From Dryomyza anilis (lineage: Eukaryota; Arthropoda; Insecta; Diptera; Dryomyzidae), in contig OX638132.1 in NCBI GenBank assembly GCA_951804985.1, positions 8,537,529 to 8,601,528 of the forward strand: a DNA stretch of 64,000 bases, in the 5' to 3' direction. The notes under the pieces are model-generated. The model saw nothing but the letters and a program-made list of their open reading frames with translations. It was not told the DNA's origin and did not search any database. A program made the position numbers and the translations under genes. Numbering within the stretch: position 1 is the stretch's first letter; each line of letters starts with the position of its first letter. Shown one piece after another: positions 45,856-56,434 of the stretch.

Positions 45856-46832
45856 CTAGCTGGACCCGTGCACGACTCGTGCCAAGATTTTGTGAATTAA
45901 AAGATATGGAGCGATTTTATTAATATAAAAAACGTTTTTATTATTTATATCAGAAGCCCGTGCTTGGCTGTGAAAGTTTTTTTATTGGTTTTATAAATGT
46001 AGTAGTCAAAAAATAAATCTCCGCCAAAACAACTTTTCTCAAAGACAATTTTTTCTCAGACTGTCCCGTAAAATTCTTCCCCATAGAACGCTTTCCCGTA
46101 GAATTCTTCCCGGTAGAAATCTTCCCGTAGAACTACTCCCGGTAGAATTCTTCCCGGAAGAAATCTTCCCGTAGAACTCATTCCGGTAGAATTGTTCCCG
46201 GTAGATTTCTTTCCCGTAGAATTCTTCCCCGTAGAGTTTTTCACAGTATAAATTTTAGTGTGGTGAGATTTAATGTGGTGAGTTTTAGTGTGGTATGTTT
46301 TAGTGTGAAGAGTTTAAGTGTGGTGAGTTTTAGTGTGGTTAGTTTTAGTGTGGTGAGTTTTAGTGTGGTGAATTTTATTGTGGTGAGTTTTAGTGTGGTG
46401 AGTTTTAGTGTGGTAAATTTTATTGTGGTGAGTTTTAGTGTGGTGAATTTTAGTGTGGTGAATTTTAGTGTGGTTAGTTTTAGTGTGGTGAGTTTTAGTG
46501 GGGTGAATTTTAGTGTGGTGAATTTTAGTGTGGTGAGTTTTAATGTGTGGTTGCTTTTGTATATTTTTTTTTTGTATTTGAATTTTTTGTTTCATCTTTT
46601 TAGTTTGTGTATGTGCTGAGTTATGTCGTTTGGAATGTTTAGGTTGTATGGGAGGTACCACGTCCCTTTGTCCAATCGCGCCCATATATAGCCTATGACC
46701 CCCTCCGGACTCCATAGTATCCTGTTACAAAATTTCAGTTAAATCGGTTCAGTCGGTTAGACGTGATGCTGGAACAAACAGACAGACAGACCGACTGACT
46801 GACAGACGGACCAAGAGTTTTATATATATTGA
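45856..46832 (-). mobile_element. Non-autonomous Helitron, copy H4 (complete, 977 bp)
   Basis: Read on minus, the 5' end is TCAATATATATAAAACTCTT at 46,832, preceded by A. The 3' end is hairpin GCACGAGTCGTGC, then ACGGGTCCAG, then CTAG at 45,856, followed by T. TC...CTRR ends, a 3' hairpin and A/T insertion without target duplication are Helitron hallmarks. Inside are a GTCTGTC tract, the 15-bp minisatellite (46,250-46,545) and an enlarged array of ~16-bp units of the GTAGAATTCTTCCCG type (46,060-46,250). It has no Rep/helicase, so it depends on an autonomous relative. Confidence 0.9.
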
Positions 46833-47809
46833 TTTGCTATACGAGGCTTCGTTTTTGTATTAGTCGAATTAAGACGTAATTTTCGATCAGTTCCGTTGCT
46901 CAATTCTGCCTGAATACTGTCTATATAAACCGTCGAAGTCCATGCTATGTTTGTGTAATATTTCAGTAGAAATGTCAAATCTTTTAAGAGGTTTAGACGT
47001 GGTACAAATAAAGCCGGACATACGGACGCACTCTCAATTTTATTTGTAGGCATACATTTATTTTATTTTTCTTTTACTGTTATAAATTTATATTTTTCCC
47101 ACGACATTACACATCTCAGTGATTTGTACAAAAAAACACAGCTGGCAACTATCGCATGTATGTGAGTGTGTGTGTTGTGTCTGTGTGGTTTGCGGTTGCG
47201 AAAATCATTGAACAATAAAAATCGCAAAATTAAACGCGAATTTTCAATTTTAATTTGCGAATTATTAATAAAAAAAAATAAACAAACAAAAACAAAAGCA
47301 AAATAAACTCATAATAAAACTTCCAGCATACAAGCGAACACATTAACGCATCGTTGTGCACACAGAATTATGTGTGTGTGTGTGGATGGATGTTTTTTTT
47401 TTCAGTGTAAAAGCATGCGTAATATTTTGATTTTGTTCGGAATTTCAAGTACTTAATATGCGGTATATACTACAGAAAGAAAAACAATATAAAAAAAACA
47501 AAGAAATATTTTTGTTTGTATTTTATTTATTTTTATATATTTTTATTAAATTTTGTTTTATATGATAGGGCAGACGACTTTATATAAAAAAATGCAAAAT
47601 TAAATAAATAAAAATATCGATTGTTTTATTTACGAACATTTTTTACAGTACAAAAAATAATAGAAGCCAGAGATAAAGGTTAACCTTTTCGGTGGTTCCT
47701 GCATAGCTCCCAAAAAATAACATTTATTAAATGGAAACCAATAAGAAACCAAATAATAAAGAAAACATAAAAAATATTTTGGTATGAGTGAAATTTCAAT
47801 TTTGAAAAT
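46833..47809. other. AT-rich non-coding DNA
   Basis: Short GT and CA tracts lie near 47,160-47,180 and 47,365-47,380. No gene recognised. Confidence 0.5.
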
Positions 47810-48356
47810 TACACTACACAACAAAATGAGCAAAAAAGTTTACGCAGTAAATTCCATTATTTTTGTATTATTCGAAATGACTTGCAGAATTTGAATATAT
47901 AAATTAAAAACTTTTCTATGGATAGGTTTACGAGATTTCGGGCAATAACTTTTGTACTGAGCTTTCACAAAAGGTGGTCACATATTTTTGTAAATATCTC
48001 GCGTTTTATAAAACGCATATGCTCAATTGTTATATTGAATGAAAGGTAATTAAATATCTAATAAACATTTCTTGCAATACTTTGGAATTGGTGTTCTGGT
48101 TTAAGAGCACTCTATAGAAGAACTCGAAAATTGTAAATTTTTCGATCAACATTTTTTTCAAAAATACATTTAAAAAATGGCGAAAAATTGAAAACGCAAG
48201 ATGATGCACAGTTTATAATATTTCAAAATTAGCCTGTATATTTTTAAAGAAAATTATGTAAAATTAAAAGAAATCTATGTATACCTTTTGAGAACAGAAA
48301 AAATCATGTGAACGAATTACAATTGAGTTTATACATAAAAAAATCGCATTTTATGT

Positions 48357-48783
48357 TTATACCCTATACCCATGCGTTACAAGTTATAAAATGTATGTGA
48401 GGATATTTCAGCGCCTCTTAGAAGGCGTGACTGATATGAAAAAGTATATATTTCTTGAAAAACATCACTTTTTAGTCTATTTAGATACGACTGTATTTAT
48501 TTCTGTCCGCCTATACACGATAACTTGAAAACTGCTATTCGGAATGCGACGAAATTTTGTTTTAATATATTTTAGTAGAATAGTAATTCAAAGTTCGAAA
48601 ATGAGTCGAATTAAGGTTTTACGAAATATGGGTTTACTTTTTTGGATCACATATCTCGTTAAGTATTATAGATAAAGTTATAAAATTTAAAATTAATTAC
48701 AAGCAATCATCTAGTAATAGGTGCTCAAAAAATAAGCATGAACCGCTTACATTTTTTATATCTTATTTTTATAGCTATTTGTA
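48357..48783 (-). mobile_element. mini-me type element, copy F (strongly decayed)
   Basis: On plus: TATACCCTATACCCATGCGT, CGCCTCTTAGAAGGCGTGAC, GAAAAAGTATATATTTCTTG, GATAACTTGAAAACTGCTAT, GAATGCGACGAAATTTTGTT. The order is the same as in copy E, but many substitutions have accumulated and the microsatellite has disappeared. It is cut at its end by the MITE at 48,784. Confidence 0.75.
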
Positions 48784-49068
48784 AAGGGTTTTTCAACAGG
48801 GACGCTACAATAGTAGAGCGACAGGGACAACAAACGACGCCATATTTCTTGCCGCTCTTTTGACATTTCTCTTCAGTAAGGTTTGCCATTTCATGATGGA
48901 AAAATATACGAATTCGAATTTCGGTAGTATATTTTAATAATTTCGACTCGTTGTTGGCTCGTATATCTTTCCATTATGAAATGGCGCAAACCTTACTAAA
49001 GAGAAATGTCAAAAGAGCGATAAGAAATATGAAAAAAACTTTTGTAGCGCTCTTATTGAAAAACCCTT
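48784..49068. mobile_element. Mariner MITE, copy 3 (complete, 285 bp)
   Basis: Both termini are AAGGGTTTTTCAA, and TA is duplicated on both sides (48,782-48,783; 49,069-49,070). The body is a long palindrome made of two inverted copies of the transposase-5' region (GGTTTGCCATTTCATGATGG facing CCATTATGAAATGGCGCAAA), with the middle ACTCGTTGTTGGCTCG. The left terminus derives from the transposase-5' end of the parent (GACGCTACAATAGTAGAGCG), the right from the opposite end (TAGCGCTCTTATTG). Confidence 0.92.
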
Positions 49069-49589
49069 TATAGCACTCTATTATATTGCGTTCACATAAC
49101 TTTTTTTATTCTCAAATGTTACCCATATATTTGTGTAATTGATAGCTCAATATCTGCGAAAGAGTGTGATCTAATTTTGGAAAATTAAAATTTGTGTATC
49201 TACTTTCTCGATTTTTTTAAATTTTTTTAAATAATTTTTTTTTTTATATTTTTGTTGAAAAAATGCTTTTTTCAAGTTCTCCTATCGAGTTCACTTAAAC
49301 TATTGACCCAATTTAAAAATGTTCTGAGAAATTTTTATGTGATATTCAATTAGCTTTCATTCGATATAAAATTTGATCATATTTGTGTTATTTAGTACAC
49401 ACGATATTTACAAATATATGTGTGCACCTTTATGAAGCTCAGTTCAAAAGTTATTAGTCCTTATTTTATAAACATATCCAAAAAAACATTATTAAACCAT
49501 ATTTCCGGAATCAGGGCGTTATTTTACATAATACAAAAATATTCTTGACTTCTGCGCAGAATGACTGTTGTGTAGTGTTATGGGTGTTA

Positions 49590-50560
49590 CCCTCATATAT
49601 GAGCACTTCAAAGAGCACAAAAAGGCTTCCGACTCCTGAGTAGAGGGGCACCATTTTATGAACCTAAAAAACTTCATATTTATGAGTCAGTTAATACTCC
49701 TAAATTAATCATAAAAGAACCCTAAAGGCCTTCCCTGGGTAGAAGGTACCATTTTATTATCCCAAAAATACACATATTTATGAAACTTTTATTACTTCTA
49801 AAACAGTCATATATGAGCACTTAAAAGAGCCCATAAATACTCTCAACACCTGGGTAGAGTGCACGATTGTATGAGCCCAAAAACACTCATATTTATGAAG
49901 CGTAAGGAGTAAACGCACTTCATATATGAGCACTTAGAAGAGCCCAAACACGCTCATATATGAGCATATATACATATGATCATGTTAAATATGCATAAAA
50001 CATTAATATGTGTGAGCTTTTTTAAATACCACAATTACCACATTTTCGGAGGTTTCTCATCTTCAAAAATAATATACAAAGTGTCTTAAATGAATCCAAG
50101 ATCGTACATGTTAATGATTTTTCTTACTCTAGATATTCCAAAGAAAATGCGTACATTTTAAGAAATCCATGAAATATTTATGTTTGTCTGTTGAACTTAT
50201 ACAAATAAATTGCATTTTTGTTTGACTTCAAATTCAAAACAAATGTTACTATAGCATAAATAATACACTTTTCTGAGTGCTCCTAAAATACTACTTAATT
50301 TGATGCTTTTAATTATTTTATTTTAGATGCGCTCATGAATGATACTCATTTATGAGTTAAATTTTGAAGCACACCTAAAACATTCTAAAATAAGAATTTT
50401 CTAAGTGCTCAGAAATAATTTTAAATTTTAAGCTTTTCAGAGTCTAATTTATGAGGGCTCTTAAATATGACTCATTTATGAGTAATATTTTAGAGAGTTA
50501 CGCAAATTTTCTTAAATTAGAAACATTTTTTTCTGAGGGGTCTTTTCTGTTATCCCATCA
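49590..50560. repeat. Tandem and palindromic TCATATATGAGC repeats
   Basis: From 49,594 to 49,985 three to four units of about 115 bp share TGGGTAGA, ACCATTTTATGA, CATATTTATGA and CATATATGAGCACTTAAAAG. From 50,330 to 50,510, ACTCATTTATGAGT-like palindromes recur in mixed orientation. I suspect an old palindromic element, but no ends can be fixed. Confidence 0.6.
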
Positions 50561-50744
50561 TTTTCTATGAATTCAATTTAAATGAGACCTATTGGAAATA
50601 AAGGTTAATAGTTATTGGTCTCTGGGAAATAAATAAATTTTGATCAGCGCTTTATTGCTTCATTTTAAATGGTGTCGCCAAATATGGAGCCACAAGGCAT
50701 AGTACTTAATATATGTACAAAATACATCTTCAAGATATAACTAC

Positions 50745-51100
50745 CTTAAACACATCACACTGAAAATTATCACATTGAATCTTACAACACCGAAACTCAC
50801 CACAGGAAAACTCTTTACATTAAAACTCATTACAGCGGTGCAAAAATGTAAATGCTCAAAAGAAATGGTAAAAATTATCCCGAGGAATAATTATCCGGAA
50901 TGAATTGTCTCCGGGAAAATTTTCTCGAGAAAGAATTCTTCGCGAAAGCCTTTTACGGGAAAAAATTCTACTGGAAAGAATTCTAACTAAAAGAATTCAA
51001 CGAGAAAATTGTTTTTGAGAAAAGTTGTTTTGGGGGAAAATTATTTTTCATATGGTTACCCCATTTATAAAAACACCGTAGAGAAGCACGGGTTCCTGCC
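50745..51100 (+). mobile_element. Helitron-like element, old copy H5
   Basis: It has decayed 15-bp units (ACACTGAAAATTATC, ACCGAAACTCACC), then degenerate ~16-bp units (ACGGGAAAAAATTCTACTGG), then GAGAAAAGTTGTTTTGGGGG and ATTTATAAAAACACCGTAG. The same order as the complete copies, but far more diverged. Confidence 0.7.
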
Positions 51101-51459
51101 TACATATATATTTGTTCAGTTTTTCTTTAAAATGCATTTTAATATTTTACCATCAACATCAATGTCTACGTCAAATCCTGTTTGTGTCAATAAGACGTCA
51201 ACAATGGGGTATCTGTATTTAGGTGGCTCTGACGCACAGCTGCATGCGGCATTTATTACAACAGTTATTGCATTTGAAAGCAGCTGTTTTTAGTTTAGCG
51301 CTATAATAAGCTTATTAGTTTGGTGTTGGCAATAACATATTTACGCCAATGGTTACTTTGACTTGTTCGCGGCTTGACGTATGAGTAACAATTCAGCAAA
51401 TGCTGTAAAGACGCCGTGATAGAGCAACGCAGAATACAAATTGTGCAGATATCATTGAA

Positions 51460-51830
51460 AAAAATGAAAAAATGTTGTTCGATATATAAAAAATTTAATA
51501 TAAAATATTATAAGATTTCCTTAAAACTTTTGATTTTTTAATATATTTCAATTTTAATAAAAATTCCGTAGAGAAAGAAAAATAAAATGAAATTGTAAAA
51601 TGCACCGAGTACTCAGTATCATAAGTAGTTAATTTCCGAATAGGAATTTTTATTGCACATCATCTTCACTACAACTACGTTATGTTTATGTTTTGTTTTG
51701 ACACTACTTGTGCTTTGTTGTTGTGAGCAACACATTCATTTGATTTTCAAGCATAGAGTAGGCGACAGCATATGTCTTAAAATAAAATGCATGTTTTGAA
51801 GTGGGTTTCAATTGCATTTCTACAGAAGTC
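51460..51830 (-). repeat. Family C copy in the left arm
   Basis: ATGCACCGAGTACTCAGTAT, CTTCACTACAACTACGTTAT and AAGTGGGTTTCAATTGCATT, in the usual order. Mirrored at 55,745-56,125. Confidence 0.8.
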
Positions 51831-52199
51831 AATTAAATATTGTAGCCATTAGATATATTTGTCATTTTCTTCGGTGCACCTGTTATATTTCTATAATATT
51901 TTTTTCTTATTTAAAAAATGTTTTATTAAATGGAAAGGGTCACTTGCCAACGTAGTAAATTAATTTGCTGCATGTGCATAAAATGCTGCTATATTAAGAA
52001 ATTTATTTTGTTCCGTCAATACAACATTTTGTAGTATTAACAAAATATTTAAATATTGCAAAATATTATTCTACATATTTTATTTATATTTAAATTAATT
52101 TTGTGCATGTTAATAGATTTTTTTGTTAAATCATAGCTATATTTTCTTGTATCTTTTTATACTATTTAATAGTTTTTTTTAGAGAAATATTTGAAGTTT

Positions 52200-52790
52200 T
52201 TGTGAAAAATTTAAATTCTAGTAAAAAAAAAAGGAATTTTTAGTTATATATTGATATTTTATTGATATATTTTACTTTTAGTGAAATTTTTAATTTTTTA
52301 GTGAAATTGAAATTATAATTAAAAACTACATTTTTAATAAAAAATTGAAATTTAAGTGAGAAATTCATTTTTACTAAAAATATATAAATTTTGGTGAAAA
52401 TTTGAATTTTAATTAAAAATGAAATGTATAGTCAAAACTTGAATTTTAAGTGAAAAGTTTAATTTTGAGTGAAAAATTGAATATTTATTCAAAAATTTAA
52501 TTTTTAGTGAAAAATTGAATTTCTAAGTGACAAATTGAATTTTTAGTGAAAAATTGAATTTATAGTGAAAAATTGAATTTTTAGTGAAAAATTGAATTTT
52601 TAGTTAAAAATTGAATTTTTAGTGAAAAATTGAATTTTTAGTTAAAAATTGAATTTTTAGTGAAAAATTGAATTTTTAGTTAAAAATTGAATTTTTAGTT
52701 AAAAATTGAATTTTTTAATGAAGAATTCAATTTTTAGTAAAAAGAGAATTTTTAATGAAGAATTGAATTTTTAGTGAAAATTAAATGACA
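52200..52790 (-). repeat. 19-bp minisatellite, left arm
   Basis: About 30 units of the AGTGAAAAATTGAATTTTT type, with more variation than in the right arm. It is the mirror of 54,250-55,330 but about half as long. Confidence 0.92.
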
Positions 52791-52800
52791 AATGGAAATT

Positions 52801-52920
52801 TTAAACGCAAATTAATAAATGTAAAATAATTGAATGTTACTCATACGCATAGTGTTACTGAAGAAACACGGTGCGTATGAGTGACATTCAATTATTTTGA
52901 ATTTATTAATTTTCGTTTAA
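52801..52920. repeat. Long hairpin at the inner edge of the left arm
   Basis: Arms of about 49 bp (52,801-52,849 and 52,872-52,920) pair almost perfectly: TTAAACGCAAATTAATAAAT faces ATTTATTAATTTTCGTTTAA. The loop is about 22 nt. It could form a cruciform or be a small MITE. It is not mirrored at the inner edge of the right arm. Confidence 0.9.
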
Positions 52921-53456
52921 AATTTTTTAGAATTAGAATTTTAAATAAAAACAGTAATTAAACCTGTAACCCATATTACTATTAATGACAGGACCAACTG
53001 ATAGAGTGTTAAAAAGTGTTGGAAAATAAATTTTATTTTTTAAATATAGACATTCTTTAAAACCAACATAAAATTGTTGTTGTCATTTTCTTAGTATTTA
53101 ATTATTATAGAGTAAACTTTAAGCTTTTGAAAATTGTATAAAAAATAAATCTAAGCAGTTTTGACCTGGCAATTTTTATTTTGTATTGCATGTTCTGCAT
53201 CGGCTCGACTGGCATTTGGCACAGCAAAATTTCTAAAAATTGCAGCACTTTAACACCTAAAACTACAACGACATGCAGCTGCATGTCAGCAACATGCCGG
53301 CGCTCATTTATCTTAGCAACGGAACGAGCTCTATTGGCGGTCACAAGCCATGTAAATGTGCCGCACAAAATCACAGACTCATAATTGATGACCGCCAATA
53401 GGTTTCCTTGGGTCGTGAGTACAGAGCCCAAGACTTAGTGCACGTTTTGCTAAAAG
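52921..53456. other. Unique centre of the inverted repeat, upstream part
   Basis: AT-rich to about 53,160, then GC-richer DNA (GCAGCTGCATGTCAGCAACA, GCGGTCACAAGCCATGTAAA). Overlapping frames on both strands (67 and 108 codons) have no recognisable protein. This part could be promoter-proximal DNA for the 53,457 candidate. Confidence 0.45.
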
Positions 53457-53462
53457 TCAGTT
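53457..53462 (+). promoter_or_regulatory. Inr-like motif TCAGTT (candidate TSS)
   Basis: TCAGTT matches the arthropod initiator consensus TCAKTY and would place +1 at A53,459. There is no TATA box at -30 and no good downstream promoter element at +28. An ORF begins about 100 bp downstream. The motif is short, so chance is possible. Confidence 0.25.
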
Positions 53463-53562
53463 GGTTTATCTCGTATCACGTGTGCCGTGCGATTCGTAGA
53501 GTGCAGAGTGCAGCACCGAACCAAACCCAAACGAATCGACTAGAACTGCTGCGCCAACACTT

Positions 53563-53709
53563 ATGACACTGCTGTCTCGGCAGATATTGGCGCACGTTGA
53601 GCATGACTATGGCAACAGCATTAATTCAACGTCGACATCGCACATTTCCTATGCAAATCATTTTCAGAGTCCACAGACGCCGAGAGCACAAAGTGCGGAT
53701 GTGAAATAA
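53563..53709 (+). CDS. Candidate 48-codon ORF / possible first coding exon
   Basis: The frame starts MTLLSRQILAHVEHDYG, continues with a Ser/Thr/Asn-rich middle and ends QSPQTPRAQSADVK before TAA. Codon use (CTG, CGG, GCG, ACG, TCG) and composition look like real fly coding sequence and differ sharply from the AT-rich ORFs elsewhere. It lies about 100 bp downstream of the Inr-like motif, in unique DNA at the centre of the inverted repeat. A GAT|GTGAAA junction just before the stop could be a weak splice donor. I do not recognise a family. It may be a short protein, an upstream ORF, a first exon or chance. Confidence 0.3.
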   Translation: MTLLSRQILAHVEHDYGNSINSTSTSHISYANHFQSPQTPRAQSADVK

Positions 53710-54140
53710 TTTTATAGTTTGTTATTTTTTTTTTGTTTGGTTTTTTGTTTTAATAAAACTCTTCGCCTTGATGTGTGCTATAAATACATATAAGCAAAAA
53801 ACTATTTGAAAAGAGATGATTGAGCACATAAGCACCATTGATCTCCGGCTCTGGCATCCGTCGACTGCACTCAGCATAAAATCGCAGAAATAATAAAAAG
53901 TGCCATAAAAGCAGTGAACGTTGAACTGTTTATGACAGCTGAATAGGTCAGCATTACCTATTGAGTTTGCTACAAACTTTAAAAAAAATCTCCTACAGTC
54001 ACACAAAAGTCTATGCGAGTGGAGGATATTAAGTCGTTTGTTTTAACAGAACGATTGAAGTTAGAGTTTGTCGGGACAATTTGCAAAATTTGCAGTAAAA
54101 AACACGCAGTTTTGCAATAATTTTTATTTTAGAACCAGTA

Positions 54141-54209
54141 GCGTCGGTGGCTCGATTGGTTAGTGCATTGGACTACGAGTCAAAAGGGCGCGGGTTCGAT
54201 CTCGACGAC
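54141..54209 (+). other. tRNA-like sequence (SINE head or tRNA pseudogene)
   Basis: It has box A-like TGGCTCGATTGG and box B-like GGTTCGATCTC at the usual distance. It shares GGTTAGTGCATTGGACTACGAG-type sequence (one mismatch in GTTGGACTGCGAG) with the SINE head at 9,062-9,133. The T-stem pairs poorly and the acceptor ends do not match well, so a working tRNA is unlikely. A T-rich tract follows, then the 19-bp minisatellite. Confidence 0.6.
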
Positions 54210-54249
54210 TTTCAAAATCTTTCCGTAGACATTTTTTTTTATTTTTAAA

Positions 54250-55330
54250 TTCAATTGTTCACTTCAAATTAAATGTTTCACTTAAAATTCAAATTCAAAT
54301 TTTCACTAAAAATTCAATTTTTCACTAAAAATTCAAATTTTCACTAAAAATTCAATTTTTCACTAAAAATTCAATTTTTCACTAAAAATTCAATTTTTCA
54401 CTAAAAATTCAATTTTTCACTAAAAATTCAATTTTTCACTAAAAATTCAATTTTTCACTAAAAATTCAATTTTTCACTAAAAATTCAATTTTTCACTACA
54501 AATTCAATTTTTCACTAAAAATTCAATTTTTCACTAAAAATTCAATTTTTCACTAAAAATTCAATTTTTCACTAAAAATTCAATTTTTCACTAAAAATTC
54601 AATTTTTCACTAAAAATTCAAATTTTCACTAAAAATTAAATTTTTCACTAAAAATTCAATTTTTCACTAAAAATTCAATTTTTCACTAAAAATTCAATTT
54701 TTCACTAAAAATTCAATTTTTCACTAAAAATTCAATTTTTCACTAAAAATTCAATTTTTCACTAAAAATTCAATTTTTCACTAAAAATTCAATTTTTCAC
54801 TAAAAATTCAATTTTTCACTAAAAATTCAATTTTTCACTAAAAATTCAATTTTTCACTAAAAATTCAATTTTTCACTAAAAATTCAATTTTTCACTAAAA
54901 ATTCAATTTTTCACTAAAAATTCAATTTTTCACTAAAAATTCAATTTTTCACTAAAAATTCAATTTTCACTAAAAATTCAATTTTTCACTAAAAATTCAA
55001 TTTTTCACTAAAAATTCAATTTTTCACTAAGTAATTCAATTTTTCACTAAGTAATTCAATTTTTCACTAAAAATTCAATTTTTCACTAAAAATTCAATTT
55101 TTCACTAAAAATTCAATTTTTCACTCAAAATTAAACTTTTCACTAAAAAATCAAGTTTTGACTATAAATTTCATTTCTAACTAAAATTCAAATTTTCACC
55201 AAAATTTATATTTTTAGTAAAAATGTATTTCTCTCTTAAATTTCAATTTTTTATTAAAAATTTAGTTTTTAATTATAATTTCAATTTCACTAAAAAATTA
55301 AAAATTTCACTAAAAGTAAAATATATCAAT
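54250..55330 (+). repeat. 19-bp minisatellite, right arm
   Basis: About 50 units of TTTCACTAAAAATTCAATT, very uniform between 54,340 and 55,130 and decaying towards both ends. It is roughly twice the length of its mirror image at 52,200-52,790. Confidence 0.97.
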
Positions 55331-55744
55331 AAAATATCAATATATAACTGAAAATTCCTTTTTTTTTTTACTAGAATTTAAATTTTTCACATAAATTTCA
55401 AATATTTCTCTAAAAAAAAACTATTAAATAGTATAAAAAGATACAAGAAAATATAGCTTTGATTTAACAAAAAAAATCTATTGACATGCACAAAATTAAT
55501 TTAGATATAAATAAAATATGTAGAATAATATTTTGCAATATTTAAATATATTGTTAATACTACAAAATGTTGTATTGATGGAACAAAATACATTTCTTAA
55601 TATAGCAGCATTTTATGCAGATACAGCAGATTAATTTACTACGTTGGCAAGTGACCCTTTGCATTTAATAAAACATTTTTTAAATAAGAAAAAAATATTA
55701 TAGAAATATAACAGGCTACAATATTTAATTGACTTCTGTAGAAA

Positions 55745-56125
55745 TGCAATTGAAACCCACTTCAAAACATGCATTTTATTTTAAGACATATGCTGTCGCC
55801 TACTCTATGCTTGAAAATCAAATGAAAGTGTTGCTCACAACAACAAAGCACAAGTAGTGTCAAAACAAAACATAAACATGACGTAGTTGTAGTGAAGAGG
55901 TCTATGATGATGTGCAATAAAAATTACTATTCTGAAATTAACTACTTATGGTACTGAGTACTCGGTGCATTTTACAATTTCATTTTATTTTTCTTTCTCT
56001 ACGGAATTTTTATTAAAATTGAAATATATAAAAAAATCAAAAGTTTTAAGGAAATCTTATAATATTTTATATTAAATTTTTTATATATCGAACAACATTT
56101 TTTCATTTTTTTCATTTTTTTCAAT
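55745..56125 (+). repeat. Family C copy in the right arm
   Basis: Mirror of 51,460-51,830: GAAACCCACTTCAAAACATG, GTAGTGTCAAAACAAAACAT, GTAGTTGTAGTGAAGAGGTC, GAGTACTCGGTGCATTTTAC, ATATCGAACAACATTTTTTC. Confidence 0.85.
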
Positions 56126-56434
56126 GATATCTGCACAATTTGTATTCTGCGTTGCTCTATCACGGCGTCTTTACAGCATTTGCTGAATTGTTACTCATAC
56201 GTCAAGCCGCGAACAAGTCAAAGTAACCATTGGCGTAAATATGTTATTGCCAACACCAAACTAATAAGCTTATTATAGCGCTAAACTAAAAACAGCTGCT
56301 TTCAAATGCAATAACTGTTGTAATAAATGCCGCATGCAGCTGTGCGTCAGAGCCACCTAAATACAGATACCCCATTGTTGACGTTTTATTGACACAAACA
56401 CGATTTTCTACTCACTGACGTAGACAATGATGTT

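Larger units (their letters stand above)
47810..49580. mobile_element. Family E element with inverted ends, carrying other repeats
   Basis: The left end reads ACACTACACAACAAAATGAG and the right end, read inward, AACACTACACAACAGTCATT. The left half (47,810-48,340) and right half (49,085-49,580) are inverted relatives: GGATAGGTTTACGAGATTTC on the left faces TTTTATAAACATATCC on the right. A decayed mini-me copy and a mariner MITE lie between them. The 9.2 and 29.2 kb fragments belong to the same family. No transposase is seen. Confidence 0.55.
51166..56434. repeat. Giant inverted repeat (5.3 kb, arms ~1.6 and ~2.2 kb)
   Basis: The left arm (51,166 to about 52,790) and right arm (about 54,240 to 56,434) are reverse complements over their whole length, apart from small indels and array size. 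Shared blocks include AACATCAATGTCTACGTCA (AATGATGTTG at the other end), GACGCCGTGATAGAGCAACG, a full family C copy and a 19-bp minisatellite. The sampled stretches differ at only one or two bases per 50-100. The ~1.45 kb centre is unique. No clear target-site duplication is visible, so this may be an inverted segmental duplication, a foldback element or partly an assembly effect. The unique centre argues against a simple hairpin-read artefact. Confidence 0.9.

Noticed and set aside
53105..53431. 108-codon minus-strand ORF at the centre of the large inverted repeat
   Set aside because: The second half is AT-rich and the overlapping plus frame is also open. No motif. The plus-strand ORF at 53,563 looks more credible.
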